From Epiperipatus broadwayi (Eukaryota > Onychophora > Udeonychophora > Euonychophora > Peripatidae): a stretch of DNA of 64,000 nucleotides. The stretch covers positions 6,989,230 through 7,053,229 of the forward strand of contig JAQFVV010006215.1 in the NCBI GenBank assembly GCA_028023455.1, given 5' to 3'. Shown piece by piece: positions 45,074 to 53,888 of this stretch. The notes beneath the pieces are model-generated. The model had not been told where the DNA came from. It saw only the letters and a program-made list of their open reading frames with translations, and made no database searches. Position 1 is the first letter of the stretch. Each line of letters opens with the position of its first letter. A program made the position numbers and the translations under genes.

Positions 45074-48027
45074 TGTAACGGTCAGAATCGTCTATCTCGC
45101 TAACACACTGCATAATTCAAACCCCAGACCCGAAACTGAACATTCTAGGAGGGGTTGCCTTCTAGATATACTAAGTTCGAATCTAAAGTCCAAATTTCAC
45201 AGCGCCACCTACGTGATAACGCATCTGATGCTACACTAGCATAACCTTTTACCGGTGCCTGGTGGTCAGGGAGAAACAAAAGACTCTATACTAAGATAAG
45301 TTTGGGTGGCTAATTAACGTCTATGGATTTACAAAAGAAATGCAGAAAATATATATATCTAGACCGAGACAGTGATAGGAATCAAATAAAATAAGAGATA
45401 AAATTTAGTTTAAAATAATTTCACACAATTTATTTAGATAAATATATATATAACGCCACTGTCTGCTTATATGAGACAGGGACGTGTATTAAAGAATTGT
45501 TGGCATTTATATTTCAGTAATGACAAAAAGGTTTTAAAACAGAGTGATATATTCTATTCCTCGGGCTAATAGCATTACGATAATGTGCTTGACAAGATAG
45601 GAACATGTGCGAGGTGCTTTGAGTAAATAGACAAGTTTAAGAAAAATATTTGAAATGAAATGTTCTAAAATATTTATTGATTTCGAGAATAGTAACGGAC
45701 TAAAGCTTACTAAGCAAACGTGGGAATGTCATCAAAGTATTTATTTGAGAATAATAATAGATTTGTATTGGGAGGTCAGTATTGCTGACAGTGAATTTAT
45801 AAAGTTGGAGGGTGTGACTCGTTTAAGTCACGGATGCTTTGTAAAATAAATATAAAATGAAACAATATTGAAAATCCGGAATAATTACGGAGGGCATCTC
45901 GCCGCTAACCCGTAGGAAAGTATTTTGACGAAACAGCCGAAACTTAGCGACTGTGTGACGATTGCGTTTAATTCCCAGGGGTGTCATTTGTGAACACCCT
46001 CTGCCTGGAAACTTGCAATGAGCGAAAGAACGGACTTTGCCGTGTAAAGAATCCTTGGAAAATAAAAACAAAGCGGTCTTAACAACCAATTCATGTACCA
46101 GCAATACGAGACTAGTGTATATAAAAACATACTAAATGGGTTTTACTTGTATTAAGAGAAATGCCCAATCAAATTCCCTGAAATTCATTTAAAAGGGTCC
46201 GCACATTCTCGACATCAATGATGAACTTTATAATTAAAATAGAACACGGTAATTAAAATAAGAAAATGCATGCTTGCGGGTTTGAAAAGTAAGTATAGAT
46301 TTATATACGCAATCATGCATTTGGGGACACATTTAATCCTTGACTTCGCACATACTCTTATATTAGATTAAAATCAATAACATGTAGATTTTAAACTATG
46401 TGATTATGTTACATTAAAGAAAAGAATCGCCCTCGAACGAGTGATTTGCAAGACAATAAAATTGGAAAATTATAAATTTAAAATATGCCTTAATAGCGGC
46501 GTCTTATTTTCAATAGAGGGAATAGTTCACTCGGTCAAAGACGATTCTGACACATTATCATAATAAAATAAAAGAAAGCTTTATAAATAGAAAATATTAA
46601 CCCAAGGATAGAGAGCAAAATGTTAAGCATATTTAAACACACAAAATAAATACACAATGAAGTTGTGAAATATAAGAAAACAATGTTAAATAGCTATAGC
46701 AGGTTAGTTAGTGATCACAAGAGCTCTTGGGTTAATTTAGGTTACCTCTGGAGAAGCATTTGCAGGTAGATGTTCGGCAGGTTTTATAATTCAGCAGCAA
46801 AATCTGGAATGTTCATATTTTGGCAGCGGCAGCAGCAGTTCCGGGATCCGTGTGATAAATTTTTGATGGTATGGAGCAGCGGCTGGCTATTCCGAAGGGA
46901 CATAGCCATCTTAAACGCCTCTACTCGGACATGTCAAGGTTAGCAAATTATTAGAATTTTAGAACAACTCAGAAACCTTTAGACAACTCAGAATTCTTTA
47001 AAAGCTTAGAAACCTTTAAGAGCTTAGAATGGTGAACAAAAGAAAAACATCCTTTTTATAGTAAAATTTAACAATAGATTTGTCCTGGGGCGTACAAAAT
47101 TATTGGACTTATCTGCTGTAATTAAATCTATCCGAATGTCTAAAGGAATTCAACATTAATTAATTCCTTTTGTTAACTTCCCCGTCGACATTCGAATTAC
47201 AAACTAGATTTAATTAAAATTACTGCTACTAATTAAAGAAAACTTAAGTGGACAGCTGCTGTTTTTAGATAACTTATATAATTAAACTATTGTCCCTCAT
47301 TTATTTTAACAGAAATATTTGGGATGATTTTTATTAAATAAAACGAAAATTATTTTATTTTAAATTGTAATATTTGAATCTATCTACTAAACGAATATTT
47401 ACTAAATGAATTTTATTTTAAATCAAAATATATTACGACGGTAATATATTTGTAAATAGATCCAAACAATTAAAGAAAACTTAAGTGGACAGCTGCTGTT
47501 TTTAGATACCTTATATAATTAAACTATTGTCCCTCATTTATTTTAACAGAAATATTTGGGATGATTTTTATTAAATAAAACGAAAATTATTTTATTTTAA
47601 ATTGTAATATTTGAATCTATCTACTAAACGAATATTTACTAAATGAATTTTATTTTAAATCAAAATATATTACGACGGTAATATATTTGTAAATAGATCC
47701 AAACAAAATAACTAACAATTTATAATTTTGATATGTTTTAAAATGGATATCATAGTGTGTGCGCAATTACGACTTATATAACTTACTTTTTAATAAATGT
47801 AAATTATGTGAACAAATACATAATTCATAATATTTTATTTTATTTGGGAATAAGTTATATATATAATACGAGCATTGTGCTCGTGGTTTAAAATTAGGCG
47901 GGATTTTCGGTATATAAGTGTATTACAGACACACTACGATAGATTGGGGTTCAAACTAAGGTATGAGGGTAGGAAGTAGGTGAGAAAAGATGAAACGAAG
48001 ATCTGCAAAGCAGACCTTACTGTTTCA
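45074..48027 (-). repeat. 3' LTR, 2954 bp
   Basis: TGTAACGG...ACTGTTTCA on the + strand (TGAAACAG...CCGTTACA in element sense). It contains a minus-strand TATA box (ACTATAAAAAGG, about 47053-47062) and, in U3, a 237-bp tandem duplication (47231-47467 and 47468-47704) that is single in the other LTR. The U3 is about 0.97 kb and R-U5 about 1.95 kb, an unusually long transcribed part. Confidence 0.95.
47231..47704 (-). repeat. 237-bp tandem duplication in U3 of the 3' LTR
   Basis: Two virtually identical copies, AATTAAAGAAAACTTAAGTG to GATCCAAAC. The corresponding single copy in the 5' LTR is at 56040-56276. It lies upstream of the TATA box, in the position of an enhancer. Confidence 0.95.
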
Positions 48028-48378
48028 CATTCCCTTAGTGACGGAACAAAAAAAATTGTTAAAAAAAAAAGATCTTACAACAGGTGTCCACCTATGAAGC
48101 CTGCATAAAAAAAAAAATTTACAAGATAACCCATAATGTACAGGATATAAATATAATGAAGAAACGAAACTGAATTATATACCCGGATCATATTAATAAA
48201 TCTACCATCTAGCGAACATTTTCTATTATTTCCCCCCCTCTTTCAACAAAATTTTATTTAAAAAAAAACTAATCGTTTAACACTGTTTATATCCGATCTC
48301 CTTTTTATATTATTCTGTGACGTGTCCATTTCTTTTTTTTTTTGTTGTTGTTGGTTTTTTTTTTTTTTAAAAAAACTA
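48028..48378 (-). promoter_or_regulatory. Polypurine tract candidate and 3' untranslated part
   Basis: In element sense AAGGGAATG directly precedes the 3' LTR (48036-48028), a short polypurine tract that could prime plus-strand synthesis. The rest, up to the integrase stop, is non-coding with A/T runs. Confidence 0.55.
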
Positions 48379-49455
48379 CTATAATCCTGGGTCTGGTGGG
48401 TGATATACAAGGGGTTTTAGACTCCTAGCATTATAAGTCCCTCTTATGGCCCCATTATCCTCCAGTAAATATGCATTTGGGCCGCTTACCCGTTTTATCA
48501 CATATGGCCCCTGATACAGTGGGAAAAACTTCTTGTATTTACACTGGTCCCGGCTACTGGGCTTTGGAGTTCTGACCCATACATGATCCCCAACTCTAAA
48601 TTGGTAGGACCTTGTTTCCTTTAATTGTTTTTTTTCTGCCCGGGCTTTCAGACGATGATGAACTGCTCGCCGGTCCTCTTCTCTGTCCACTTCTTGATCA
48701 TCCTTGGGCAGGGGTATTTTAATTAATGGTTGCTCTGGCTTACCAAAATGAAGACGCATTGGTGTTAGCCCTGTAGCCTCATTAATGGTTCCATTAATAT
48801 ACTGAAAAATTTCTTCAGTTCGGTTGACCCAGGCCCGGTGGTTATCGTGGATGTATGTCCGAAACAGCCGGTTAATTTGCCGCATGACCCTCTCGCAGGG
48901 GTTGGATTGGGGCTTTCTAATGGATGTCATCACATGCCTGAGACCTTGGCTCTTTATCCAGGTCTGCCATTCTCGTGAAGTGAAAGCCGAGCCGTGATCT
49001 GAGGGTATTGCTTCAGGCTTGCCGATAGTCACAAATTGCTTGCACTGTAATGCCTTAATTGCACTTTTTGAATCTGCCCTAATGACCGGGTAGGCCCATG
49101 CATACTTAGAAAATATGTCATAGGTGACAAAAAGGTACCGACATCTACGATAGGATGGTAGTGGCCCATAGTGGTCTACTGCTAATACCTTGTTGGGTCC
49201 CAATGGGATAATGGAGGCGGGGGTACCGCTGAAGATCTTATTTGGGGGTTTGCTTTTAGCACATGTATTACATTTCCGGAGGGTATGCAATATATCACTA
49301 TACATCTGAGGCCAATGAAACTGCCGCCTCAGGGCTTCTTCGGTTTTTCTGGGACCATAATGTCCCACCAGGCTGTGCATATAAGTGATTAGTGAGCTTC
49401 TTAAATCAGGTGGTATGAGAATTTTCCACAATCGATTCTCAGTCTGTTGCAGCAA
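48379..49455 (-). CDS. pol: Integrase region of gypsy pol
   Basis: 358 codons of integrase. The zinc-binding HHCC module is visible near residues 29-67 (H...H in the HSLVGHYG stretch, then CNTC). The catalytic core carries D in VLAVDHYGPLP, D in IPSDHGSAFTS and E in SNPCERVMR, the D,D-35-E triad that joins cDNA ends to target DNA. A C-terminal GPY/F-like module (LYQGPYVIKRV) is followed by PDPGL at the end. Homology extends upstream of the first ATG, into a frame that overlaps the end of the reverse transcriptase-RNase H frame, so this methionine is not a true start. It is the tail of a pol polyprotein separated by a frameshift near 49530. Confidence 0.9.
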   Translation of the reverse strand: MLQQTENRLWKILIPPDLRSSLITYMHSLVGHYGPRKTEEALRRQFHWPQMYSDILHTLRKCNTCAKSKPPNKIFSGTPASIIPLGPNKVLAVDHYGPLPSYRRCRYLFVTYDIFSKYAWAYPVIRADSKSAIKALQCKQFVTIGKPEAIPSDHGSAFTSREWQTWIKSQGLRHVMTSIRKPQSNPCERVMRQINRLFRTYIHDNHRAWVNRTEEIFQYINGTINEATGLTPMRLHFGKPEQPLIKIPLPKDDQEVDREEDRRAVHHRLKARAEKKQLKETRSYQFRVGDHVWVRTPKPSSRDQCKYKKFFPLYQGPYVIKRVSGPNAYLLEDNGAIRGTYNARSLKPLVYHPPDPGL

Positions 49456-50527
49456 AAGCCCATTTTTGCAATCTGTATCTCCTTTTCCCCCTACCAGTGG
49501 TGCATCCTTGAGCTGGGTTTCCTTGCCTTTGGACTTCTTGCATTAAATCTCTGTACTGGAGTTGCTTTTCCTGCCAATACTGCAAATTCTTAAGTTTCTT
49601 TTCAATTTCCTGGTCCAACACGTTAGTCATGATGATTAACGGCTGGTCTGATATCATAGGGTTGCAAGGTTTAATTTCCACAGGGTGACGACTCAATACA
49701 TCGGCCACAATATTTTCAGGGCCTGGACAATAAATTATCCTGTAGTGGAATTTCTGCATTGACAAGCTCCATCGAATAAGGCGATCATTGTTTAGATAAC
49801 TTTTATTCAGAAATTCCAAGCACCGGTGGTCCGTAATTATAATTACTTCCGATCCCAGCAATATCTGCTTGAATTTGCTGCACGCCCATACAATGGCTAA
49901 AGTCTCTTGTTCAGTGACCGTATAATTTTTTTCTGCACCTCTTAATGTACGGCTACTGAAGTACAAGACCTGATGTTGGCCTGCTTGATTAACCTGGAAC
50001 AGTACAACACCTAGACCTTTCTTGCTGCTGTCAGTCTGCAAATAGAATGGGCGAGTGAAATCAGGATAACATAACATCACAGTCTGGAGGAAATTGTTCT
50101 TGATTTTCTTGAAATCTTGCTCGTGCTGTTCACTCCATTCCCACCGACGATGTTGCTGCAATAGTTCCAACAATGTGGAGGTATCTTTTGCAAAGCCTGG
50201 ATAGAACTTATGGTAGTAATTGCAGAGGCCTAAAAAGGATCTAATCTGCTTTCTATTGATAGGCCTCGGAAAGTTCTGGATTTCTTCTACCTTATCCGGA
50301 TGGGTCCGAATTCCTTGTCCATTTACGATGTGTCCCAAAAAGGCAATTTCTTTTAGAGCAAAGGGACTCTTTTCTAGATTCACAGTAATATTCTTTTGGG
50401 CACATTCAGAAAAGAACTGCTTCAAGTGCTCCAGGTGTTCCTGCGGGTTGCGCGATGCAATGACCACATCATCGATATAGCACACTAATTTTTTTTTAGA
50501 TCTTCGGATAGAACATGGTCCAAGCAC
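49439..50527 (-). CDS. pol: Reverse transcriptase (C-terminal half) and RNase H of gypsy pol
   Basis: 362 codons. The catalytic YIDD box lies near residue 17 (VCYIDDVVIAS), followed by the thumb pattern FLGHIVNGQGI and the LGLCNYY region. RNase H motifs follow: D in LQTDSSKKGLG, E in VTEQETLAIVWA, D in IITDHRCLEF, and the closing NIVADVLSRHP. This gives polymerase plus RNA-strand removal. The first methionine lies in a shifted frame. True coding enters from the 52086-50485 frame through an A9 run at 50490-50498, where one base is missing relative to a continuous frame. The last about 30 codons are out of frame with the integrase. Confidence 0.9.
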   Translation of the reverse strand: MLGPCSIRRSKKKLVCYIDDVVIASRNPQEHLEHLKQFFSECAQKNITVNLEKSPFALKEIAFLGHIVNGQGIRTHPDKVEEIQNFPRPINRKQIRSFLGLCNYYHKFYPGFAKDTSTLLELLQQHRRWEWSEQHEQDFKKIKNNFLQTVMLCYPDFTRPFYLQTDSSKKGLGVVLFQVNQAGQHQVLYFSSRTLRGAEKNYTVTEQETLAIVWACSKFKQILLGSEVIIITDHRCLEFLNKSYLNNDRLIRWSLSMQKFHYRIIYCPGPENIVADVLSRHPVEIKPCNPMISDQPLIIMTNVLDQEIEKKLKNLQYWQEKQLQYRDLMQEVQRQGNPAQGCTTGRGKRRYRLQKWAFAATD

Positions 50528-52086
50528 CTCATTAGACCAGCGCCGCTGTTTATGAGCCCAAAAGGTACTCTCTTAAACAGATGTGTTTGCCCATTGTGAC
50601 GGAAGGCCGTGTATTTCCTGTCTTGGGGGTGTAATATCATCTGCCAATAGTTAGCAGTTAAGTCTAATGTGGAAAAAATATTCTTTGTAGATAATTTGAG
50701 AAAAACTTCCTGTACAGGTGGTGGGATATCCCGTTCCGGTATCGTGATACTGTTGAGCAATCTGGCATCTAAACACAGTCTTATAGACCCATTTTTCTTT
50801 TTCACAACCACTAATGGGTTGTTATATGGCGATGATCCTTTCTCAATTACCCCCCATGTAATCATCTGTTGGATCTGAGCGCTCACTTCGTCTTGATATT
50901 GGAAAGGAATGGGGTATGTCCGGGCCTGGAAGTGGGTTTCCTCCTTCACACGAATCCGGTGGACATAACCTTTAATTTCTCCAGGGATTGGAGAGAAGAT
51001 TTGCCGACTTGCCATTAATAGTTGATGCAATTGGGACTGATTCTCGATGGTTTCTAGTGACGATTCTTTGACCTTATCTTTGATGGTGCTTTCATCGATG
51101 CTGGCCTCCGTACACTGAACTTGGATTCCAGGTAGGACATCGGCTTCATTAAAATATATCTTCTCTTGCTGGACCATGATTGAATTCGTGGCATAGTCAA
51201 GGATACACTTATTTTGGGTCAGAAAATCGGATCCAATTATAACATCATGGACCAATCCTTTTATAACTAGGAAAGTGTGCCCAATGGTTATTTTCTTGAA
51301 AATTATCTCTAACCATACTTCGTATGCTTCAGTCTTGGTTCTTTTCCCATCCGCCAGTTTCATCTGGATGGGACGGGATGGTAACCTGGGTATACATCCG
51401 CTCTGTTCTTCCATTCGTAGCAACCATCCCTTTGAAATGCAGGAAATCTGGCTGCCAGTGTCAATGAGGGCAGGAAGTTCAATGGATCCCACTCCGATGT
51501 TTATTATTGGACACGGACCAATAGGAACTCCACAGGTGGGGTCCTCTTCTCGGATAACCATTGACATGGGGTTCATATCCCCTAAGAGGCTTCCTTTTGT
51601 TGGAGGATGAGCGTTGTGGGATTGTGCTAACACAGTTCTTTTGGGTCTTGTATTCCCTCCCATCATATTTTGTTCTGATTGACGGTGGAGATTCCATGGG
51701 CCATAGTTGATCGTCATCAAAAATTCCGCCATGACTTCCACATCTTTGATCCTGCTGCTGACCATAAGCCGTTGGACAGGTAATGGCATCTTCAGTTGGA
51801 TTGTACAGATGATGTAGGAATCTGAAAACTTGAACGCGGTGAGTGATCTAAATCGATTTACCAGGCGAATGAAAAATTGCATGCAAGTCTCTTTGATTGC
51901 TTCATATTTCTCCTGGCAAATCGTATTTAGAATCACGCTCTGCCGATCCTCACTCCAATAATACTTCAATAATGTGTTAGAGTAATTGGCAAAGTCGCTC
52001 GGTTTTTTAGTCAACATGCCCCACCAATCTCGTGCATAGCCATATAAGTAATGGCTAGCGATCACAGTCTGTTCGCGACAGTTCAT
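50485..52086 (-). CDS. pol: Gag capsid part, protease and reverse transcriptase N-terminal half
   Basis: 533 codons. Residues 1-130 resemble the retrotransposon gag capsid domain (YLYGYARDWWGML, then a KYYWSEDRQSV stretch). An aspartic protease follows with the LIDTGSQISCIS active site at about residue 207 and a VIIGSDFL flap-end motif. Reverse transcriptase begins at about residue 395 with VVKKKNGSIRLCLDARLLN, then FSTLDLTANYWQM, which holds the first catalytic aspartate, and VPFGLINSGAG. No CCHC zinc knuckle is seen between capsid and protease. The frame ends within an A9 run just before the YIDD box. The start is arbitrary, because capsid homology runs into the previous frame. Confidence 0.9.
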   Translation of the reverse strand: MNCREQTVIASHYLYGYARDWWGMLTKKPSDFANYSNTLLKYYWSEDRQSVILNTICQEKYEAIKETCMQFFIRLVNRFRSLTAFKFSDSYIICTIQLKMPLPVQRLMVSSRIKDVEVMAEFLMTINYGPWNLHRQSEQNMMGGNTRPKRTVLAQSHNAHPPTKGSLLGDMNPMSMVIREEDPTCGVPIGPCPIINIGVGSIELPALIDTGSQISCISKGWLLRMEEQSGCIPRLPSRPIQMKLADGKRTKTEAYEVWLEIIFKKITIGHTFLVIKGLVHDVIIGSDFLTQNKCILDYATNSIMVQQEKIYFNEADVLPGIQVQCTEASIDESTIKDKVKESSLETIENQSQLHQLLMASRQIFSPIPGEIKGYVHRIRVKEETHFQARTYPIPFQYQDEVSAQIQQMITWGVIEKGSSPYNNPLVVVKKKNGSIRLCLDARLLNSITIPERDIPPPVQEVFLKLSTKNIFSTLDLTANYWQMILHPQDRKYTAFRHNGQTHLFKRVPFGLINSGAGLMRCLDHVLSEDLKKN

Positions 52087-52087
52087 C

Positions 52088-52603
52088 TTACACAGAGAAA
52101 AAATCCCGCAAGCTATCCAAGTGTGAGTGAGGATTTTCCCTTACTTCTCCCCGAAATATCTGAATGGTGATTATTTTATCAATCTGGGTTTGAATCCTAA
52201 GGTCTGAAATTAATGTACTGCAGGCTGCATCTCTTGTACTATTGTTGACTTGAGAAATTGGTTGATTGCTGCCAAAGGGCTGACAGCTCTGATTTGTAGT
52301 TCTGTACTTTTTCCAGTTTTCTCGGTAGCAGTCTTCAATATTAAGTTCGAGAGCCCTTTGTTTTTTTTTCACTTTGACAATTTCGTCGAGAAGCAGCCTG
52401 TTAAATGTTTGGTACTCTTCCTCTTTTCTTCGGGCTTCCTCTTCATGCTCTCTTGCCCTCTCTTCGCTTCTCCTATACAATTCCTCCAGATATTTCCGAT
52501 TGAAATCACCCTGGCTCGTTTGCTGCACAGTTCTCATACTTATTGGAGGAGATTCAAGAAATCCGGATGGGTCCAGTTCTTGATCAGCGTGGTTGTTGTC
52601 CAT
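52088..52603 (-). CDS. gag: Gag N-terminal frame
   Basis: 171 codons starting MDNNHADQELDPSG. Residues 38-75 are strongly charged (ERAREHEEEARRKEEEYQ) and predict a coiled coil. The end, IQIFRGEVRENPHSHLDSL, is the start of the capsid fold that continues in the next frame. The break lies at a T6 run (52094-52104, read on the minus strand). One T fewer would restore the frame, so either a +1 shift or a base insertion separates the two. The ATG is the first in the frame after a 1.3-kb leader and is a plausible true start. Confidence 0.8.
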   Translation of the reverse strand: MDNNHADQELDPSGFLESPPISMRTVQQTSQGDFNRKYLEELYRRSEERAREHEEEARRKEEEYQTFNRLLLDEIVKVKKKQRALELNIEDCYRENWKKYRTTNQSCQPFGSNQPISQVNNSTRDAACSTLISDLRIQTQIDKIITIQIFRGEVRENPHSHLDSLRDFFSV

Positions 52604-53888
52604 ATTATCCCTGGCTTTGGATGATTATCGTGATCGATGATGATGATTACTTTTTATTTTATCGCTAACTATATAATATAATATATCTTTAACACAATGT
52701 ATCGTACTGATAAAGAAAATGTTTAAACTGTTTTACGTGGAGCTTATTAAAACTAATATGGTAAAAAAAATACTCTTATTATTTTTCCTTGTTTCAATCT
52801 CTGCGATTATTACGTTTAATTACAATTTTATTAATGGCTAATAGGCTATCTCCCTCTTGGTTCTGTTGGCCTAATTGCTGCTTTTATATTTATCACTTAA
52901 AACCCCAACTACTGCCCTCTTACTACTGCTAAAATTTCTCGCTTAAATCTGCTGCCAATATATATATTTTTAACTGCCCGTATATATAAAATCTCTTAAA
53001 TTCTACCTGTCAAAATATTTCGCTAAAATATATATTTTTAAACTCAAGCAAATTTTATTTATATATATATTAACATTCGCTAGATCCGGGTATAATTATT
53101 TTGTTCCCTCTTATTTAAGATTTGCAAACATATATATTTATTTACATAATTATTGATCCGATTCACGTCTCATTATTTGGTCTAAGAAAAATTTACACAC
53201 GTTAAAAAAAAACAAATTTCATACAAAAGAATTGAGCCTGGTGACAAAATTTATTTTAGAAGTAACTCCATTTAGTGAAATTACCCTTGGGCACCATGTC
53301 ACCAGTTAAAAATATCCATAGACTGTTAGCTTCCCAAAATTAATTTTAATAACTGTTCCATTTAACTACGGGCACTCGTTAAACATTCGCATTTTTTTTT
53401 TTATGTATATTGATTACAACATTTGTTTTATCATTATGCTATATTGCGCGTTGAGCCGATGAAACTTTATTTTGATAGAAAATACAATATTTGAAATATT
53501 TATAATTGTCACAATATTCACTTGGGACAGTATTTAAGTAATTTATGCTATGCGTACATAGCGTGATTTAAGTGAAACAATAAATACAGATGGCTCGTAT
53601 CGCACTATAGCATGTTTGGACAAGTTCTGATTATATAGGATAAGTAATTGAATGCCCGAGTCAAACAAAATACATGAAATATACACGCAAATAAACTATA
53701 TAGAGTTTGAAAAATATTATATATCAAAATATAAAGGATTTGAGTGATTAAATGCGAAAACAAAATGCTAAAATTAAGCTACAGGGATGTGGGTGTTTAA
53801 ATAATTAAGATCTACAGGGATGTGGGTGTTTAAATATTCGAGGCTCCACGTTTGGGCAAGCCATGGACCCGGAAAAAAAAATTTACTA
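52604..53888 (-). promoter_or_regulatory. 5' leader with tRNA-Lys-like primer site candidate
   Basis: About 1.3 kb between 5' LTR and gag. In element sense a stretch TGGCTTGCCCAAACGTGGAG (about 53863-53844), followed by CCTCGAAT, resembles the complement of the 3' end of tRNA-Lys (TGGCGCCCAACGTGGGGC-type) with indels, about 25 nt inside the LTR. This is a degenerate primer-binding site at best. A 34-bp duplication (CTACAGGGATGTGGGTGTTT at 53783 and 53817) lies beside it. Confidence 0.45.

Noticed and set aside
45655-46104. Open frames in the LTR, repeated at 54464-54913
   Set aside because: They repeat only because the LTR is duplicated. They occur on both strands without domains, although their near-identity means LTR coding cannot be tested from this pair alone.
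50220-52624. Plus-strand open frames across gag-pol
   Set aside because: Shadows of the minus-strand gag-pol genes, whose domains are unambiguous.
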